This document shows positions 61,645 to 64,000 of a stretch of 64,000 bases of DNA, piece by piece; position 1 is the first letter of the stretch; each line of letters begins with the position of its first letter. The stretch lies in NCBI GenBank assembly GCA_963734065.1, contig CAVTFN010000005.1, positions 558,001-622,000 on the forward strand, written 5' to 3'. The notes under the pieces were generated by a model, which saw only the letters and a program-made list of their open reading frames with translations, had not been told where the DNA came from and ran no database searches. A program made the position numbers and the translations under genes. Source of the stretch: DATBLE01 sp963734065. GTDB taxonomy: Bacteria > Actinomycetota > Thermoleophilia > Gaiellales > Gaiellaceae.

Positions 61645-61694
61645 GCCCAGGATGCAAATGCTGAGGCGGACGACCAGCCGGTCCATCCCAGAAG
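61645..61694 (+). repeat. 50-bp repeat, copy 2
   Basis: CCCAGGATGCAAATGCTGAG, GCGGACGACCAGC and GGTCCATCCCAGAAG match 42982-43031 in the same orientation. Confidence 0.65.
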
Positions 61695-61725
61695 GCCGCG
61701 CAACATTCTTTTGTCGAGGATCCGG

Positions 61726-62110
61726 CTACGACCGGCGCAGGCGGACGGCAGCATCTATCCCCCCGCCCGGGGCTGCACGGAGCTCCGCGTCGCCGCCGTC
61801 CACGCGGGCAAGCCGACGGACGATCGGAAGACCGAGGCCGGATCCCGGCCCTGCAGTGCGCCCTCGCCAGAAGCGGTCGAACGCGCGCTCACGCTCCTCG
61901 GCAGTCAGCCCCGGACCGTCGTCCACGACGTGGAGCTCGACCCAACCGTCCTCCGAAGACGCCGACACGGCCACCGTGTCCGACACGGCGAGTGCATTCG
62001 CGACGAGGTTGTCGACCATCTGGCCGAGACGGTCTGCCGTGCTCCGCACGCGCAGGCCGCGCTCTCCGGAACGGATAACGCCCACGCGCCCCGCCAGCCG
62101 ATCGGCCAGG
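61726..62110 (-). pseudogene. Histidine kinase ATPase-domain fragment
   Basis: Reads RLGQMVDNLVANALAVSDTV (N box), VVDDGPGLTAEERERAFDRF (G1), PGSGLGLPIVRRLARVDGG (G2), the end of a HisKA-type kinase. The phosphorylation domain and sensor are missing; upstream sequence is replaced at about 62110 by the Usp fragment on the opposite strand. Confidence 0.8.
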
Positions 62111-62435
62111 ACTGCGTCCGGTCGCCGTCGGATACGACGGATCTCCGCCCGCCGATCGGGCACTCGCGGCCGGGCTCGCCATCGCGGACCGGCACAACAC
62201 CGACTTGTGCGTGGTGGTGGCGGCGGGAGCCGACTTACCGGAGGACTTCGAGGCGCTTGCGGGACTGACGGTCGTACGGGACGAGAAGCACCCCGTGGAG
62301 GCGCTGTGCGCCGCCTCCCACGACGCCAACCTCGTTATCGTCGGAAGTCGCGGGATCCACGGTGTGCGCGCCCTCGGCAGCGTCAGCGAGCGGGTCGGCC
62401 ATCAGGCGGCCTGCTCGGTGCTCGTGATCCGCTAA
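62108..62435 (+). pseudogene. Universal stress protein C-terminal fragment
   Basis: Encodes VAVGYDGSPPADRALAAGLA through VIVGSRGIHGVRALGSVSER and VLVIR, nearly identical to the second domain of the Usp gene at 42000-42776 but inverted in the window. The first domain is absent. A GTG at 62205 could in theory start a 76-residue piece. Confidence 0.8.
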
Positions 62436-62603
62436 CGCGAGAGCGGAATCGGCCGCCATCATCCGCGCCGGCCCGAACGGCCACTAGACACCGAGGTCGG
62501 CACTTTCGTGCGCACATCGCGGCGTCTTTGGAGCGGCCTATCGGGGTTGGCCCTGATGCGCGAGCCCGCGTCTGACCGTTAAATCACAGGAGAAAAGGGG
62601 GTG

Positions 62604-62822
62604 ATGCGAATGAGGCGGCACCTGTCGGCCGCGAGCGGAGGGGGACTCACGCCCGCAGCCGACCTCACTCTGCTTACGATGGCCGTCATCCTCATGCTTG
62701 GCGGCGCGGTCATGCTGCTCGTGGGGGTGGTAGGCGCAGGAATCGCGATCCCGCTGATCGCGGTCGGGATCGGGGTCACGGCCATTGTCGAGCTCGACAA
62801 GCGACGCCATCGCGACCGCTGA
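62604..62822 (+). CDS. Small two-helix membrane protein, intact copy B
   Basis: A 72-residue protein with a basic start (MRMRRHLSA) and two helices (LTMAVILMLGGAVMLLVGVV, IAIPLIAVGIGVTAIVELD), ending KRRHRDR. AGGAG lies 11 bases upstream of the ATG. It is the intact parent of the damaged copy at 41494-41745. Function unknown. Confidence 0.7.
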   Translation: MRMRRHLSAASGGGLTPAADLTLLTMAVILMLGGAVMLLVGVVGAGIAIPLIAVGIGVTAIVELDKRRHRDR

Positions 62823-62907
62823 CCGAGAGGGATCTTCCGGCCCGGCGCGGGGTCGAACTCTCGGCGGCCGGACGCGCTTCCACCGTATTGCCGGGCCACT
62901 CATGACG

Positions 62908-63189
62908 CTACGCCTCCAGCCCACCATCGAGATAGTCGAGTCGCACAGAATCCATGTCCACTCCACCCTCGCCGAGGGCAGCCGGTAGGTCTGGATGGGC
63001 TACCGACCACTCAGCGTCCTCGCGCGAGTCGTACGTCTCGACAACGACGACGAGGTTTGGATCGTCGAGTCCGCGCCAGATCCGGTGCGACCGAACACGC
63101 AACCCCATCGGTCCCGCAGTCACACGGTCATAGACCGGACGCCAGGCTTCGTAGTCGGCGACTCGATGGTGAATCATCACAGTGACCAT
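62908..63189 (-). CDS. Small dimeric alpha-beta barrel protein, copy B
   Basis: A 93-residue protein nearly identical to copy A (41293-41574), with for example TVMIHHRVADYEAWRPVYDR and LPAALGEGGVDMDSVRLDYL. AAGGAGGTG precedes its ATG. Convergent with the membrane gene, as in copy A. Both copies appear functional. Confidence 0.78.
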   Translation of the reverse strand: MVTVMIHHRVADYEAWRPVYDRVTAGPMGLRVRSHRIWRGLDDPNLVVVVETYDSREDAEWSVAHPDLPAALGEGGVDMDSVRLDYLDGGLEA

Positions 63190-63200
63190 GGCACCTCCTT

Positions 63201-63573
63201 GATCTCGTGGGTGCTTGGGAGTGGTCTTGAACTATGACGGCGCATTGGCATCCGTGAGCTGACCGAGTTCGCGGGGCGGTCGCCTCGGAGACGAGCAGAT
63301 TCCCACGCTCGATTGCGGTCTGGAAGATCCGGCGTGGATGCCCCTTGCGCTGGCACGGCCTCCCGAATCGGACCGGATGGCAGCGTCTAGCCTGCCCAGT
63401 CTTAGTTCAGCATCTCTGCGGCGCCGCCGCACTCGCGGCGACCCTCCCTCCGTAGTCGACCGCAGCGGTTTGTCGGGTAGGCCCCGATGGCGATCGGCGG
63501 CGAGTGCACCAGGCTATGGGCGAAGCCGCGCCTCCGAGCGCAGTCCCTGAGCGAAAGAAAGGATGGCGATCAG
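63201..63573. other. Intergenic region, no gene seen
   Basis: The similarity to 41.28 kb stops at 63200. The remainder has only short overlapping frames. AAAGGATGG near 63558 may serve the next gene. Confidence 0.4.
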
Positions 63574-63984
63574 ATGGCTGTGAGCGAGCACAAGGTGTCG
63601 TCACCGGACGGCCGGATGTGGTCGGTGAAAACCTCCCTGAAGCGGCGTAGCCTCACCGAGTCGGGCCAGGTGCCCTACTTCTGGGCACACGTAATCGTGA
63701 CGGCGATCCTGATTGTCGTCTGCCTCTTCATCCTCAAGTCCGAGGCGTTCAAGATGCTGTCGATCCTGATCGCGGCCGTCTTCGTCATCTGGCTCGTCGG
63801 CTTCCTCAACTCGATGTTCCGCACCACGATCAGCGCGGACACGGAGGGACCGCCCGTCGATCATCGGCTGTGGATCGTGGTCAAGCGGCGCCGGCAGAAG
63901 CGCTGCTTCCACGAACTTGAGAACGCAATCCACGCAGGAAAGGACGTGCGGGAGCCTGAGGGCACGTTCCTTAAGGAGATCTAG
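63574..63984 (+). CDS. Two-helix membrane protein, function unknown
   Basis: A 136-residue protein. A soluble start (VSSPDGRMWSVKTSLKRRSL) is followed by two helices (AHVIVTAILIVVCLFILKS, LSILIAAVFVIWLVGFLNSM) and a basic C-terminal domain (LWIVVKRRRQKRCFHELENA). The last segment could face the cytoplasm and bind nucleic acid or lipid (inference). ATG 63574. Confidence 0.6.
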   Translation: MAVSEHKVSSPDGRMWSVKTSLKRRSLTESGQVPYFWAHVIVTAILIVVCLFILKSEAFKMLSILIAAVFVIWLVGFLNSMFRTTISADTEGPPVDHRLWIVVKRRRQKRCFHELENAIHAGKDVREPEGTFLKEI

Positions 63985-64000
63985 CAAGGGAGCCAAACTC

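Overview
The window is high-GC DNA. It has many GTG, some TTG and one likely CTG start, strong AGGAGG-type ribosome binding sites and long runs of genes joined by ATGA stop/start overlaps. The families present (Liv-type ABC operon, ANTAR regulator, NarL pair, GAP-family, DUF4389, GYD, HAD-GH65 fusion, UppP variant) suggest an actinobacterium, perhaps a Thermoleophilia-like soil or water lineage. That placement is an inference; no rRNA is present. No complete tRNA, CRISPR array or rRNA was found.

Layout. 0-7.7 kb is a patchwork: a tRNA-Ala 3' end, uppP, a truncated COG4280-type membrane gene ending in a (GA)27 tract, small membrane proteins, an integrase remnant, a truncated Usp gene, a tRNA-Val 3' end and a frameshifted thioredoxin/CdiI-like chimera. 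7.9-11.6 kb holds a HAD-GH65 enzyme coupled to a tandem UspA protein. 11.9-22.75 kb is one tightly coupled 11-gene minus-strand operon: Liv ABC importer, two acyl-CoA ligases, a KAS III-like enzyme, two alpha/beta hydrolases and a TetR regulator. 24.3-26.65 kb has a sulfatase tail plus glucose dehydrogenase and gluconolactonase. 26.7-33.6 kb is a sulfur island: CoA-disulfide reductase-rhodanese, GAP-family exporter, rhodanese, DszB-like sulfinate desulfinase and a MalT-type LuxR regulator. Two of its promoters share a palindromic box at identical spacing from a downstream box.

33.6-48 kb mixes small membrane and stress genes (BrkB-like, CMD, DUF7144, PRC-barrel, CspA, S18 paralog, ANTAR), a second tRNA-Ala 3' end with a second GA-tract copy, a truncated pyruvate:ferredoxin oxidoreductase AB pair, an ATP-grasp ligase and a tRNA-Lys 3' end. 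47.6-54 kb has a glycosyltransferase, GNAT, cupin and three MDR reductases among dispersed intergenic repeats. 54.8-64 kb has a DUF5681 gene, integrase remnants, a ZIP transporter inserted as a cassette, a NarL-type two-component pair, a haem-binding protein and dihaem cytochrome c, a gene split by a small inversion, and an inverted partial copy of the 41.3-42.3 kb locus.

The most distinctive points are the sulfur/desulfinase regulon with its shared operator, the large coupled Liv-ligase-KAS III operon, and the dense record of segment duplication, inversion and tRNA-fragment att-like sites. Several genes differ from an intact reading frame by single bases (near 7350, 26507, 30492, 34065, several in the LuxR gene and in porB). 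These may be real pseudogenes or assembly indels.
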